Below are positions 25,075 to 33,469 of a stretch of 52,132 nucleotides of DNA, one piece after another (positions within the stretch are counted from its first letter, which is position 1; each line of letters starts with the position of its first letter). A program made the translations under genes and the position numbers. The notes beneath the pieces were generated by a model. The model was not told the origin of the DNA and made no database searches. It saw only the letters and a list, made by a program, of their open reading frames with translations. The stretch is from Clostridia bacterium (GTDB lineage: Bacteria; Bacillota; TC1; UBA5767), in the NCBI GenBank assembly GCA_030625965.1, contig DAOUPV010000008.1, positions 1 through 52,132 on the forward strand, given 5' to 3'.

Positions 25075-25203
25075 TTTCTGACTCAGTTATGCGACACAAC
25101 GTATGTGACGGAAAGGGATGACAGAACTCTGGGTGCATAAGAACTTGTGCTGTGTACGAATATGATTTAATTTTATGAAAAAAATATTTAGGAGGAATTA
25201 TCT

Positions 25204-26748
25204 ATGAACAGTATCAAACAAGCTATGTCACATGTACCGTTTTTGAAACGGGAAGACACCAATGGCATCGTGTACGTCTTTGCCGGCAATATCGGTGGAT
25301 TCGTATTGGTCGCTTCCATGTTGCTGAGTTTCGGTTGGCCGGAGGACCTAATTTTCAAAAGAGTCATTCCCGGAATCTGTGTAGGTTTGCTGGTTCAAGG
25401 TGTGTACTACGCCTGGATGGCCTACCGGTTGGCCAGAAAAGAAGGAAGATCAGATGTCACAGCTCTTCCTTCCGGTTTATCAACACCGGTCGTCTTCGTG
25501 TATCTGTTCGGTGTGATCGTCCCCCTGCAATTCGGATTGGGACTGGCACCGGAACAGGTTTGGATGGCCGCCACCGCTGCCTGTTTCCTCGGTGGACTGA
25601 TTGAAGCTTTTGGTGGCATCATAGGCCCATTCATTCGGAAGCTATTACCCAGAGCTGCCATGTTGGCAACAGTAGCAGGAATCGCCTTGGTCTGGATGGC
25701 CACCAAAGGGCTGTTCGATGTATACGCTGAGCCGGTATTGGGCATGCCGATTCTCATCATCGCCATGATCGGTCTGATTGGCGGGTACGTTCTACCAAAG
25801 AAAGTACCACCTTTGCTGGTCGCTATCGTAGCAGGGATCATATATGCCCTCGTTCTCGGTAAAGCTCAGATTGTAACCACTGGGTTGGGTCAGTTGACGC
25901 TGCCGTCCATTGGCATCGCACCGATCATCCAAGGATTCAAGTATGTCCTGCCATTCCTAAGTATTATAATTCCGGTTGAGATCTATAACTTTATCGAAAC
26001 CATGGATAACGTGGAAGCGGCACATGCGGCCGGAGACAGATACAATGTGGGCGAAGCCCAGATGGTTGATGGCGTCGCCACCATGATTTCAGCAGTATGC
26101 GGAGGAATCATGCCCAATACCGTATGGCTTGGTCATGCGGGTCTCAAAAAGAGCGGCTGCGGAATCGGCTATTCCTGGGTTTCCGGTGTACTGTTTGCCA
26201 TTGCCGGGTTCTTCGGTTTCTTCCAGTTCCTTTATCATCTGGTACCGGAAGTGGTCATCGCGATTACCTATCTTTGGTGTGCGATGGTCATGATATCCCA
26301 GGCGTTCGTAGACACACCGAGAAGGCACAGTGCGGCAATCGCCATCGCCTTCGTACCCCATATCGCCAACTATGCCTACACGGAAATTACTGGAGCGCTG
26401 TATGCAGTAGGTGTTGAAGCGGTAACCCCTGAAATTGCCAGTAGCATGATGGCCAACGGAGTCATGTGGGGTGGTGTGGAAGCCCTGTATTACGGTAGTA
26501 TCATCATTGGTATGATGTGGGCGGCCATCACCGTCTTTATCATAGACCGGAAACTGGTCTATGCAGGTCATATCGCCATGATCTCTGCCGGATTCACCTT
26601 CATCGGGCTGATCCACTCGTCGATTATGGGAATCAATGCCGGACCGACTGCCCTGACCATAGGATACCTGAGTGTAGCGGGTATTTGTTATCTCACTCAT
26701 GCGTTAAGAGACAAGCTTCATTTTCCTGTTAGATTCGATTACGTGTAA
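25204..26748 (+). CDS. NCS2-family purine permease
   Basis: A 514-aa transporter with about 12-14 membrane segments. The N-terminus (LKREDTNGIVYVFAGNIGGFVLV, split as LKREDTNGIVYVF and AGNIGGFVLV), the SDVTALPSGLSTP segment and the central IPVEIYNFIETMDNVEAA motif place it in the nucleobase:cation symporter-2/xanthine-uracil permease superfamily. By context it most likely imports adenine or another purine. AGGAGGAATTATCT precedes the ATG. The 129-nt gap from adeC has no visible terminator. Confidence 0.88.
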   Translation: MNSIKQAMSHVPFLKREDTNGIVYVFAGNIGGFVLVASMLLSFGWPEDLIFKRVIPGICVGLLVQGVYYAWMAYRLARKEGRSDVTALPSGLSTPVVFVYLFGVIVPLQFGLGLAPEQVWMAATAACFLGGLIEAFGGIIGPFIRKLLPRAAMLATVAGIALVWMATKGLFDVYAEPVLGMPILIIAMIGLIGGYVLPKKVPPLLVAIVAGIIYALVLGKAQIVTTGLGQLTLPSIGIAPIIQGFKYVLPFLSIIIPVEIYNFIETMDNVEAAHAAGDRYNVGEAQMVDGVATMISAVCGGIMPNTVWLGHAGLKKSGCGIGYSWVSGVLFAIAGFFGFFQFLYHLVPEVVIAITYLWCAMVMISQAFVDTPRRHSAAIAIAFVPHIANYAYTEITGALYAVGVEAVTPEIASSMMANGVMWGGVEALYYGSIIIGMMWAAITVFIIDRKLVYAGHIAMISAGFTFIGLIHSSIMGINAGPTALTIGYLSVAGICYLTHALRDKLHFPVRFDYV

Positions 26749-26762
26749 AGGAGTTGGACCAG

Positions 26763-27032
26763 ATGGATGTTAAGAATATGAGATTGATGGATGTATATAG
26801 TGATGCAGATGATGCCTTGGACGTGTTGTACATAGACGATGAAGCCAGAAAGGCTGTGGACAGGGACTGGGGAGAAGAAGTAGAGGTGATCGGCCGCAGG
26901 AACGTGTCGGCCGTCATCCGTCAGCTGCAGGATTTCGACCTGGGTGCCTGTGTGGCGCGTGCCGGAAGTGGCCTGAGGGAAAAGCTGATGATTGAAGTCG
27001 GTGAGGAAGTGCTAATCAATTCTGAAGATTAG
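26763..27032 (+). CDS. small protein of unknown function in the purine operon
   Basis: An 89-aa acidic soluble protein (MDVKNMRLMDVYSDADDALD at the start, EVGEEVLINSED at the end). I do not recognise a family. The ATG at 26763 is 9 nt after AAAGGAG; a TTG at 26754 is possible but too close to that site. It begins 14 nt after the permease gene and ends just before the operon terminator, so it is part of the purine operon. Confidence 0.65.
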   Translation: MDVKNMRLMDVYSDADDALDVLYIDDEARKAVDRDWGEEVEVIGRRNVSAVIRQLQDFDLGACVARAGSGLREKLMIEVGEEVLINSED

Positions 27033-27062
27033 TATCAAATTCACGCCTATATCTTAGTTGAA

Positions 27063-27106
27063 GAAAACCTGATGAATCCGTCGATTCATCGGGTTTTCTC
27101 TAATTT
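27063..27106 (+). terminator. terminator of the purine operon
   Basis: A long stem GAAAACCTGATGAAT / ATTCATCGGGTTTTC with a short loop, followed by TCTAATTT. Confidence 0.88.
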
Positions 27107-27199
27107 ATGACAAATTTCATTTTTGCAGGGAGGTACAAGGATAACTATTGACGTAAGAACAAAAATGTTGCACACTATAGCTAGAATAATTCTCTGAAA

Positions 27200-27342
27200 T
27201 CTTCATTCCTACGGCTTGCTAGGGAATGAAGATCGCTAGGTCATTTTAGAAATGAGATGGTCCCCCATTGTGGAAAGGAGACTAATACGGCTTTGGGCCG
27301 TTATTGTCGCGCTTTAGACTCTGGGGAACCCCGGAGCTTTTT
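27200..27342 (+). ncRNA. probable molybdenum-cofactor (Moco-like) riboswitch with terminator
   Basis: A structured leader precedes the molybdopterin-related operon. Features seen are the hairpin CTTCATTCC / GGGAATGAAG near 27200-27230, the block GGTCCCCCATTGTGGAAAGGAGAC, and a hairpin AATACGGC-TTTG-GGCCGTTATT. It finishes with CTCTGGGG-AA-CCCCGGAG followed by T7, an obvious terminator (27318-27345). The GGAAAGGA block followed by a GGC/GCC hairpin resembles the Moco RNA motif as I remember it, and the downstream genes fit, but I could not align it to the family model. Confidence 0.5.
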
Positions 27343-27358
27343 TTATGGAAAAAGTAGG

Positions 27359-27862
27359 ATGAAGAAGATGAAAATGAGGTTGGTCCCGGTTCTGATACTG
27401 TGCCTGTTGCTTGTCGCCTGCATGGAAGGTCAGACAATGCCTTGGGAACGGGAGCTGGCCCAGATGGCAGACTTGGAGAAGTACCAGTTGTTATCCGTGG
27501 AAGAACCGATCCTGGTAGCCTATCGGAGCCAGGACGGTAGCGAGACCCTATGTGTCAGCCGGGCGGCTGGTTACAAAGAGGACGTCGTGGTGCTGACGTG
27601 GTTTCAGGATGGCACCGTAGAGCAAGTGAGAATTCTGCAAGAAGAGGAGACCGAGGACTACGGGGGATACATTCAGGAGGAATGGTTTCTTTCGCGGTTC
27701 CAAGGCATTAGTGCGGACATGGAACTCAGAATGGTGAAGATGGCCAAGAAGGTGGAGAACGAGGTAGTGGCGGTTACCGGTGCTACGGTGTCCAGTCAAG
27801 CAGTAATGCAGGCAGTTCAAGAGGCGCTGGATTATATGGATGGTTATAAGGAAGGGAGCTAG
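27359..27862 (+). CDS. FMN-binding-domain lipoprotein
   Basis: A 167-aa exported lipoprotein (lipobox LLLVAC, Cys21). The C-terminal two thirds look like an FMN-binding domain (PF04205, as in RnfG/NqrC), ending in VAVTGATVSSQAV (about residues 135-147), whose TGAT is the usual site for covalent FMN attachment by ApbE. It therefore probably carries flavin on the outer face of the membrane, giving possible one-electron redox chemistry. No apbE gene is in the window. Start choice is uncertain: ATGs at 27359, 27368 and 27374 are all possible. It is first of a tight gene run reaching 37478. Confidence 0.75.
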   Translation: MKKMKMRLVPVLILCLLLVACMEGQTMPWERELAQMADLEKYQLLSVEEPILVAYRSQDGSETLCVSRAAGYKEDVVVLTWFQDGTVEQVRILQEEETEDYGGYIQEEWFLSRFQGISADMELRMVKMAKKVENEVVAVTGATVSSQAVMQAVQEALDYMDGYKEGS

Positions 27863-27865
27863 GTT

Positions 27866-28951
27866 ATGTTTCAAGTGAGAAAGAATTGGTTGGTGCTGAT
27901 CATGCTTGTGGCTATGGTGCTGTTGGTGGCCGGATGCGCGCAAGCTTCAGCCGAGGAAGAGAAAGTAATGGGCTCGTTCAGCATAACGGGTGTAGGAGAA
28001 GAACACGTGATAGACGTTGCTGAGATGGTGGAACAATATGAGGCGGTGGAACTGTATGTTACCAGCGTGGATTCAGCCGGAGAGACCAATGAATATCATA
28101 TCAAAGGAGTGAAACTGGACGATGTTCTCGCTGGAGAGAATATCGATACTGCTACTTTCAGTAGCTTGAGGGCGGTAGCCAGTGACGGTTATGCCATTGA
28201 GGTACCGAAGGAAATCGTAGAGGCTCGGGAAATCGTGTTGGCCTATGAGATCAATGGGGAGGCCCTTGCGGATGACAGCAAGCCGGTCCGTCTGATTGTG
28301 CCGGAGGAACGCTCCATGTACTGGGTGCGCAATATGGTCAACCTGGATCTGATACAGGAGACAGCGAGCGCTGAAGTTCGCAAAGTAATCTTCTTAGACA
28401 CGGCGGTAGCCGACCTACCCAGTGAGCCCTATGTCTATTACGATGCGGAGGACACGGCGGTATCCATGACGGACCTGCTGTCCACCTATGGGGAAGAAGG
28501 GACGGAAGACCTGTACTTTGCCTCTGCAGACGGACTGGAAAAAGACGAGACCAGGGAGAATGTGGAGCTTGGGTATCTGAAGATCACAGGCGAAGAACGA
28601 CCGCTGTTCCTCTCCCCGGAGTTGCCCAAAGGTATGCACATAAAGCAAGTGCTCTGTTTCAGCCAGCAAAGTGTCAGCTTCTACAGCCTGGAGAGTGGCT
28701 TTAATGCCCTGGAACATATGGCGTTGGACAAGTTTGAGGGTATAGCGCTGAAGGAGATCTTGGATAGCACCAGCCTGGTTCAGACGGACAGCTACTTGCT
28801 GACAGCCAGAGACGGTTACAGCGTTTCGGTGGACAGTGAATATCTGCTGACCGGCATGATTTATTTCAAGGACGGGACCTACCGGTCGGTTTTCCCGGAT
28901 CTGGCGAAAACGACCCAGATCAAGGAGATTCTCAGCATCGAAGCCGAATAG
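27866..28951 (+). CDS. lipoprotein with tandem molybdopterin-oxidoreductase-fold domains
   Basis: A 361-aa exported lipoprotein (lipobox LVAGC, Cys24). Residues about 33-170 resemble the second half of the sulfite-oxidase fold (PF00174): IKGVKLDDVL, then the hallmark ASDGYAIEVP, then INGEAL and a VRLIVPE strand. A second copy is at about 285-361 (FEGIALKEIL, ARDGYSVSV), with a degenerate one possibly between them. The Cys that binds Mo in sulfite oxidases lies in the N-terminal half, which is absent, so these domains are more likely to bind a pterin or cofactor than to be redox enzymes. The gene starts 3 nt after the FMN lipoprotein. Confidence 0.75.
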   Translation: MFQVRKNWLVLIMLVAMVLLVAGCAQASAEEEKVMGSFSITGVGEEHVIDVAEMVEQYEAVELYVTSVDSAGETNEYHIKGVKLDDVLAGENIDTATFSSLRAVASDGYAIEVPKEIVEAREIVLAYEINGEALADDSKPVRLIVPEERSMYWVRNMVNLDLIQETASAEVRKVIFLDTAVADLPSEPYVYYDAEDTAVSMTDLLSTYGEEGTEDLYFASADGLEKDETRENVELGYLKITGEERPLFLSPELPKGMHIKQVLCFSQQSVSFYSLESGFNALEHMALDKFEGIALKEILDSTSLVQTDSYLLTARDGYSVSVDSEYLLTGMIYFKDGTYRSVFPDLAKTTQIKEILSIEAE

Positions 28952-28993
28952 GCCGGTGTTCGGATATATTACCTAAGAAGGAAGGACAAGAAC

Positions 28994-29518
28994 ATGAAAA
29001 AATTTGGAGTATTGTTTCTAATCGTATTGATGTCTGTCAGCCTGTTGGCAGGCTGCACCCCTGAGGAAGAACCTGCCGCGGAACCTGTAGAAGAGCCGGT
29101 TGCGGAAGCGCCTGTTGTTGAAGAACCTGCTGCTGAAGTGGAATCGATGTGGACCATCGACATCGCTGGTACCCCGTTCACCCAGGCTGACTATGATGCA
29201 GTAGGCGAAGTGGAAATCTCGGCGACCAAGAAGAGCAAGGACGGCACCGAAGTGGCTCAGACCTGGAAAGGCGTACCATTGAAAGCGGTATTGGATTATG
29301 TTGGGGTTGAGGGATACAGTGTTGTGACCTGCGAAGCCGCGGATGGATACGCCAAGGATGTCGACGATATGACTTTGGTGGATAGCGAAGGCACCATCCT
29401 GGGCATGGTTGTAGACGGGGAAGCGGTCAGCGCGGAAGACGGCTACATCCAACTGGTGATGGACGGCAAGGGATCCAACTGGTGGATTAAGAACCTGGTG
29501 AAAATTAGCACCAAGTAG
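28994..29518 (+). CDS. small lipoprotein with one molybdopterin-oxidoreductase-fold domain
   Basis: A 174-aa lipoprotein (lipobox LLAGC, Cys21) with a Pro/Glu stalk (about 23-48) and one sulfite-oxidase-fold domain (about 50-174): TWKGVPLKAVLDYVGV, then CEAADGYAKDV, VDGEAV, and the ending NWWIKNLVKIS. It resembles a free-standing solute-binding module. The Cys just before ADGY is not in the position of the Mo-ligand Cys of sulfite oxidase. AGAAGGAAGGACAAGAAC precedes the ATG. Followed 8 nt later by an ECF S component, the natural partner for a capture protein. Confidence 0.78.
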   Translation: MKKFGVLFLIVLMSVSLLAGCTPEEEPAAEPVEEPVAEAPVVEEPAAEVESMWTIDIAGTPFTQADYDAVGEVEISATKKSKDGTEVAQTWKGVPLKAVLDYVGVEGYSVVTCEAADGYAKDVDDMTLVDSEGTILGMVVDGEAVSAEDGYIQLVMDGKGSNWWIKNLVKISTK

Positions 29519-29526
29519 AGGCAGGC

Positions 29527-30093
29527 ATGAGTTATCTGGACAAGAGATTAAAAGATTTTTCCATAATGGAACTGGTACTGATCGGTTTGGTCGCCGCCCT
29601 GGGGGTGGCGACTAAACCGATTGTTGTGCCTTTGGTTCATATTATCACCGGGCCTTTGTTCATTCCGGGCGGTGCCGTGGCCGGCGGATTCTATATGCTG
29701 TGGATCGTGCTGGGCGCAGGAATCATCAAACGAAGAGGCGCCGGCACCCTGATCGCCCTGACCCAGGCTTTGCTGGTTGTGGTTATGGGCATATACGGGA
29801 CACATGGCATTGTGAGCATCCTCACCTACACCTTGCCCGGCATGGCTGTGGACCTGGTCTTTCTGTTTTCACGCAACAAGGTTTACACACCACTGCACTA
29901 TTTCTTAGCAGGCGGACTGGCCAATTTGACAGGGACTCTCAGCGTCAACTGGGTTTTCTTCCAATTGCCGTGGATACCCCTATTGCTCAGCCTGAGCGTG
30001 TCACTATTATCCGGGGGCTTGGGCGGTTTGATCGCCTACCAGTTGGCGAAGCGTTTTGAATCATTACATCTGTTGAAAAAAAGACGACAGTGA
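29527..30093 (+). CDS. ECF transporter S component (substrate unknown)
   Basis: A 188-aa membrane protein with about five to six hydrophobic segments, resembling vitamin-type ECF S components (ThiW/YkoE-like): FSIMELVLIGLVAALGVATKP, then GPLFIPGGAVAGGFYMLW and GTHGIVSILTYTLPGMAVDL. It should work with the two ATPases and T protein encoded at 32.1-34.2 kb. Lying between molybdopterin-fold lipoproteins, with MobB downstream, it is inferred to carry molybdenum cofactor or a pterin precursor. Confidence 0.82.
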   Translation: MSYLDKRLKDFSIMELVLIGLVAALGVATKPIVVPLVHIITGPLFIPGGAVAGGFYMLWIVLGAGIIKRRGAGTLIALTQALLVVVMGIYGTHGIVSILTYTLPGMAVDLVFLFSRNKVYTPLHYFLAGGLANLTGTLSVNWVFFQLPWIPLLLSLSVSLLSGGLGGLIAYQLAKRFESLHLLKKRRQ

Positions 30094-30121
30094 ATGATGG
30101 GATTAGAGGGAGTGTTTAGAT

Positions 30122-31564
30122 TTGAAGATGAATAGATGGATGTTTCTTAGTATGGCGCTAACGGCGGTCCTAGTAAGTCTGCTGGTTTTTTTGCCGCGCG
30201 TTGAAGGGTATCAGCCACGGGTGGAACTGCTGGGAGACGTGGAACAGACCTTGTCGTTCTGCGACCTGAAAGAGATCGATGAAAACCTAGATGGAGAAGC
30301 AAAGGTTTCTTTAGAGGCATTGATGCACATCTGCCGGCCGTGGGAAACATCCTACAGTGTATTGCTGGTGGGGTCCGACGGGTTGGTCGCTAGGATCGAC
30401 AACAGGTTGGCTGAAACCTGGCTCAGTTTTTCGACGGAAAACGGTTGGGAGATTCGGGACGCATTGCATCCGGTGAGCGCCCAGATCAAGCACCTGGCGG
30501 AAATCGTAGTGGTGTCTGAAGAGGATGAAAGCCTGCTGTCTATCGGGGTGGGGAACAAATCCGGAGATTTGTTAAGAACCACGCCGGGCAACCTTTATCT
30601 GGATGGAAGGACACGGACCCTCCATCTGGAAGGCTCTTCCAGCATCGAACGGGAAGAAGGAAACTTCGGTGTCGATGTCTTCAACAGTTATAGGAGTAGG
30701 TCCCTGGGGGACCTACTGGATGGCGATGCCAAGCTGTGGATCAGCGGGCGTGATGGCGAGGTCTATCTACACAAAGGTGTAGGTGAACTCTTTTTAGATG
30801 GAAATCGTATCGGTTACCGCGATGTAGATTTCGAGGTGGTTGATATCGCGGGCATATTGGTGGATGCGCCTGTCGCTTCCATTGCGGATGCCTACGATGA
30901 GGCGCTGTATTACACTGGGAAGGATATTCCGGTGCTGCTCTTGTTCCTGGACGGGTTTTCCTATGAGCAGTATAGCTATGCCATGGCGAACGGTCATGCG
31001 CCTTATCTGGCGGGTGTGACCGGTGCCGAACCGGCGCTCAGTTTCTACAAACCGGTGACCAATGTGGGTTTTGCGGCCATGATTACAGGTCAGGGACCGG
31101 AACAGAACAATATACATTCCCGCGGTGACCGGATTCTGGATGAAAGTATCTTCAGTGTATTGGACGACCAAGGCAAAACCAGCCTGTTGCTGGAGGCGGA
31201 CATCCGCATACTTGATGCCAAGACCCAGGAAGTTTTGCACGTGGATACCAACCAGGACGGCAGTATCGATGACGAAATATACAGATCAGCGCTTATAGCT
31301 CTTGATCAGGGTTACGATTATCTGCTGGTGCATTTTCATAAGATCGATGATGCGGGTCATTCCTACGGCCCTTTCGGTGATGAGACGTTAGAGCAGATCC
31401 GTTTGCATGACGGTTATGTTGAATCTTTGGTACAGGGTTTTGAAGGCAAAGTCATCATCGTGGCGGACCACGGCATGCATGAAACGCTTGATGGAGGAAC
31501 CCATGGGCAGGTGCGTTGGGAAGATCTAGTGGTACCCTATCTGGTACTGAATGGAGGAGAATAG
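30122..31564 (+). CDS. membrane-anchored phosphodiesterase, alkaline phosphatase superfamily
   Basis: A 480-aa protein with an N-terminal signal anchor and an extra N-terminal region (about 30-265) of beta-rich character. The C-terminal catalytic domain has all expected nucleotide pyrophosphatase/phosphodiesterase ligands: FLDGFS (metal Asp, about 278), PVTNVGFAAMITG (Thr nucleophile region, about 312), KIDDAGHSYGP (about 408), VADHGMH (about 448) and GTHG (about 459). It faces outward and could cut pyrophosphate bonds such as those of MGD/MCD dinucleotides. The TTG at 30122 is spaced well from GAGGGAG; ATG 30128 is the alternative. Confidence 0.85.
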   Translation: MKMNRWMFLSMALTAVLVSLLVFLPRVEGYQPRVELLGDVEQTLSFCDLKEIDENLDGEAKVSLEALMHICRPWETSYSVLLVGSDGLVARIDNRLAETWLSFSTENGWEIRDALHPVSAQIKHLAEIVVVSEEDESLLSIGVGNKSGDLLRTTPGNLYLDGRTRTLHLEGSSSIEREEGNFGVDVFNSYRSRSLGDLLDGDAKLWISGRDGEVYLHKGVGELFLDGNRIGYRDVDFEVVDIAGILVDAPVASIADAYDEALYYTGKDIPVLLLFLDGFSYEQYSYAMANGHAPYLAGVTGAEPALSFYKPVTNVGFAAMITGQGPEQNNIHSRGDRILDESIFSVLDDQGKTSLLLEADIRILDAKTQEVLHVDTNQDGSIDDEIYRSALIALDQGYDYLLVHFHKIDDAGHSYGPFGDETLEQIRLHDGYVESLVQGFEGKVIIVADHGMHETLDGGTHGQVRWEDLVVPYLVLNGGE

Positions 31565-31565
31565 A

Positions 31566-32078
31566 ATGAAAAAATGGTTGATTACCCTGGTGGCTGTGCT
31601 GGTACTGGTGGTGGCTGTGTTGGCTTTTCTCAACCAGGACAGCGTGGCAGAGAAAAGAATATTGGAAGAAAGTGCAGCTTTTGTCGTCAAGGCGGAGACT
31701 GAAACTTTAGCTACCTATTATCTTGCGGATTTGCAGGAGATGGAATCGGATACCTTTGAGGCGGTTCTGAAAACCAACGGCAAAGACCCTGAATATTACG
31801 ACTACGAGGGTGTGGAATTGAGGACGCTCTTCCATGAAGCGGGTGTAGACTTAAAAGAGTATGACAGTGTAATCCTCACCGCCATTGACGGTTATTCGGT
31901 GGCCTATACTGTAGTGGAAGTGCTGAAAGAAGACAACGTCTATCTGGTTTATGGCAAGGAAGGCGCTTTGCTGGAGACCAGGGAAGAAGGGGGACGCGGT
32001 CCCTACCAGAGCATCGTGGTAACAGATCAGTTCAGCAACCGCCGATGCAAATTTGCTGTGGAAATGGATGTGCGCTAA
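31566..32078 (+). CDS. membrane-anchored protein with molybdopterin-oxidoreductase-fold domain
   Basis: A 170-aa protein with an N-terminal membrane anchor (about 4-22, no lipobox) and one sulfite-oxidase-fold domain: YYDYEGVELRTLFHEAGV then the hallmark ILTAIDGYSVAYTV and a C-terminal IVVTDQFSNRRCKF strand. It has no Mo-ligand Cys in the classical position. The ATG at 31566 is preceded by GGAGGAGAATAGA, which includes the phosphodiesterase stop. Third exported protein of this fold in the locus; its stop abuts the ATPase start. Confidence 0.75.
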   Translation: MKKWLITLVAVLVLVVAVLAFLNQDSVAEKRILEESAAFVVKAETETLATYYLADLQEMESDTFEAVLKTNGKDPEYYDYEGVELRTLFHEAGVDLKEYDSVILTAIDGYSVAYTVVEVLKEDNVYLVYGKEGALLETREEGGRGPYQSIVVTDQFSNRRCKFAVEMDVR

Positions 32079-32765
32079 GTGGATGTGCTGCGCTTCGAAT
32101 CGGTGAGCTTCTCTTATGAATCTGAAGCATCACTGATCGAGGATATCAGCTTTTCCCTGGATAAGGGGACTACCACCGCATTGGTAGGCCTGAGCGGCAG
32201 CGGTAAGACAACTATCTGCTATCTCGCCTGCGGTATCATCCCCCGGGTCTATGACGGAACCGTAAAGGGTAAAGTCATGTTGTTTGGAGAGGAGCTGCCA
32301 TCTATGCATCCGGAGCGCATTGCCGGTAAAGTGGGCATCGTTTTTCAGAATCCTGAAACCCAGCTCTTCTTGCCGTATGTCGAAGATGAATTGGCATTCG
32401 GCCCGGAAAATCTCTGTCTTGAACCGCGCGAAATTGAACACAGGATCCTAAGTGCTATGGAAGACGTTGGAATCGAAAGCTTGCGAGGGGAGCGTACCAA
32501 TACGCTCTCAGGTGGACAGAAACAGATGGTGGCCATCGCTTCCGTCCTGACCCTGCAGCCGGACATCCTCATCTTCGACGAGATCATGTCACAGTTGGAC
32601 CAAAAATCCAAAACCAAGATCCGGGTGTTGATTCGCCGCTTGCAGCAGCAGGGCAAGACTATCCTGATGGTGGAACATGATTTTGAGAATCTGAAGCTGG
32701 CGGACCGGGTGCTCCTTCTTGATGGAAAAGGTCTGCGGGTAACCGACGGGGAGGTGGTCCTATGA
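32079..32765 (+). CDS. ECF transporter ATPase (first)
   Basis: A 228-aa ABC ATPase: Walker A GLSGSGKTT (about residue 37), Q-loop FQNPETQLF (typical of cobalt/ECF ATPases), signature LSGGQKQM and Walker B ILIFDEIMSQLD. The start is a GTG immediately after the previous stop codon. It overlaps the second ATPase gene by 4 nt (ATGA). With the T protein this forms the energising module of the ECF importer. Confidence 0.92.
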   Translation: MDVLRFESVSFSYESEASLIEDISFSLDKGTTTALVGLSGSGKTTICYLACGIIPRVYDGTVKGKVMLFGEELPSMHPERIAGKVGIVFQNPETQLFLPYVEDELAFGPENLCLEPREIEHRILSAMEDVGIESLRGERTNTLSGGQKQMVAIASVLTLQPDILIFDEIMSQLDQKSKTKIRVLIRRLQQQGKTILMVEHDFENLKLADRVLLLDGKGLRVTDGEVVL

Positions 32766-33469
32766 ACGATGCCGTAAAAGACACGGTCTACAGCATCGAG
32801 AACCTCAGTTTCTCCTATCCTCACAAAGGTGGGCGCTATCGGGATACCTTAGACGAGCCATTGTTGCAGGACTTGAACTTTTCTTTGTACCGAGAGGATT
32901 TCACGATGCTCTGCGGGGATAACGGTTGCGGTAAGACTACGTTGGGGAAACTGTTGCTGGGTATCTTGCGACCGGACCAGGGCCGGGTCTTGCTTGAGGG
33001 AAATGACATGCAGACAGGCTCGTTGGCCGGGACGGCCAGACGGGTTGGTTACCTCTTCCAAGACCCCGGCAAGCAGCTGTTCGGCACTACGGTCTATCAA
33101 GATCTGGCCTTTCCCCTGCGCCTCAGGAATCTTGCAGAAGAAACCATAGAAGAAAAGATTGAGAATATTTTATATGAACTGGATCTTGTGCCGCTGCGTG
33201 ACAGGGGGCCCTATGTGCTCAGTCAAGGGGAGAAGCAACGGGTGGCGTTGGCGGCCATCCTGCTCAATGGCGCAGAATATCTGGTGCTCGATGAGCCCAC
33301 CACATCTCTAGACGTTAGAAGAAAAGAGAAATTGGCAGACCTGCTCGCACGGCTGCGAAAGCGTGGGGTAGGCATCCTGATGATCGGCCATGACCAGGAC
33401 TTCATCAAAGCGCATGCCAGTCGAGTATTGAGAATGGAACGGGGAGGAATTTTCGATGAAAGTCTATGA
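32762..33469 (+). CDS. ECF transporter ATPase (second)
   Basis: A 235-aa ABC ATPase: Walker A GDNGCGKTTLGK, Q-loop FQDPGKQLF, signature LSQGEKQRVA and Walker B YLVLDEPTTSLD. The C in Walker A and Gln for Gly in the signature are mild departures from consensus. It overlaps the T-component gene by 14 nt. Confidence 0.92.
   Translation: MNDAVKDTVYSIENLSFSYPHKGGRYRDTLDEPLLQDLNFSLYREDFTMLCGDNGCGKTTLGKLLLGILRPDQGRVLLEGNDMQTGSLAGTARRVGYLFQDPGKQLFGTTVYQDLAFPLRLRNLAEETIEEKIENILYELDLVPLRDRGPYVLSQGEKQRVALAAILLNGAEYLVLDEPTTSLDVRRKEKLADLLARLRKRGVGILMIGHDQDFIKAHASRVLRMERGGIFDESL

Noticed and set aside
27120-27345. T-box leader in front of the FMN lipoprotein
   Set aside because: No GGTGGTACCGCG-type T-box core is present; the GGAAAGGA block is not a T-box feature.
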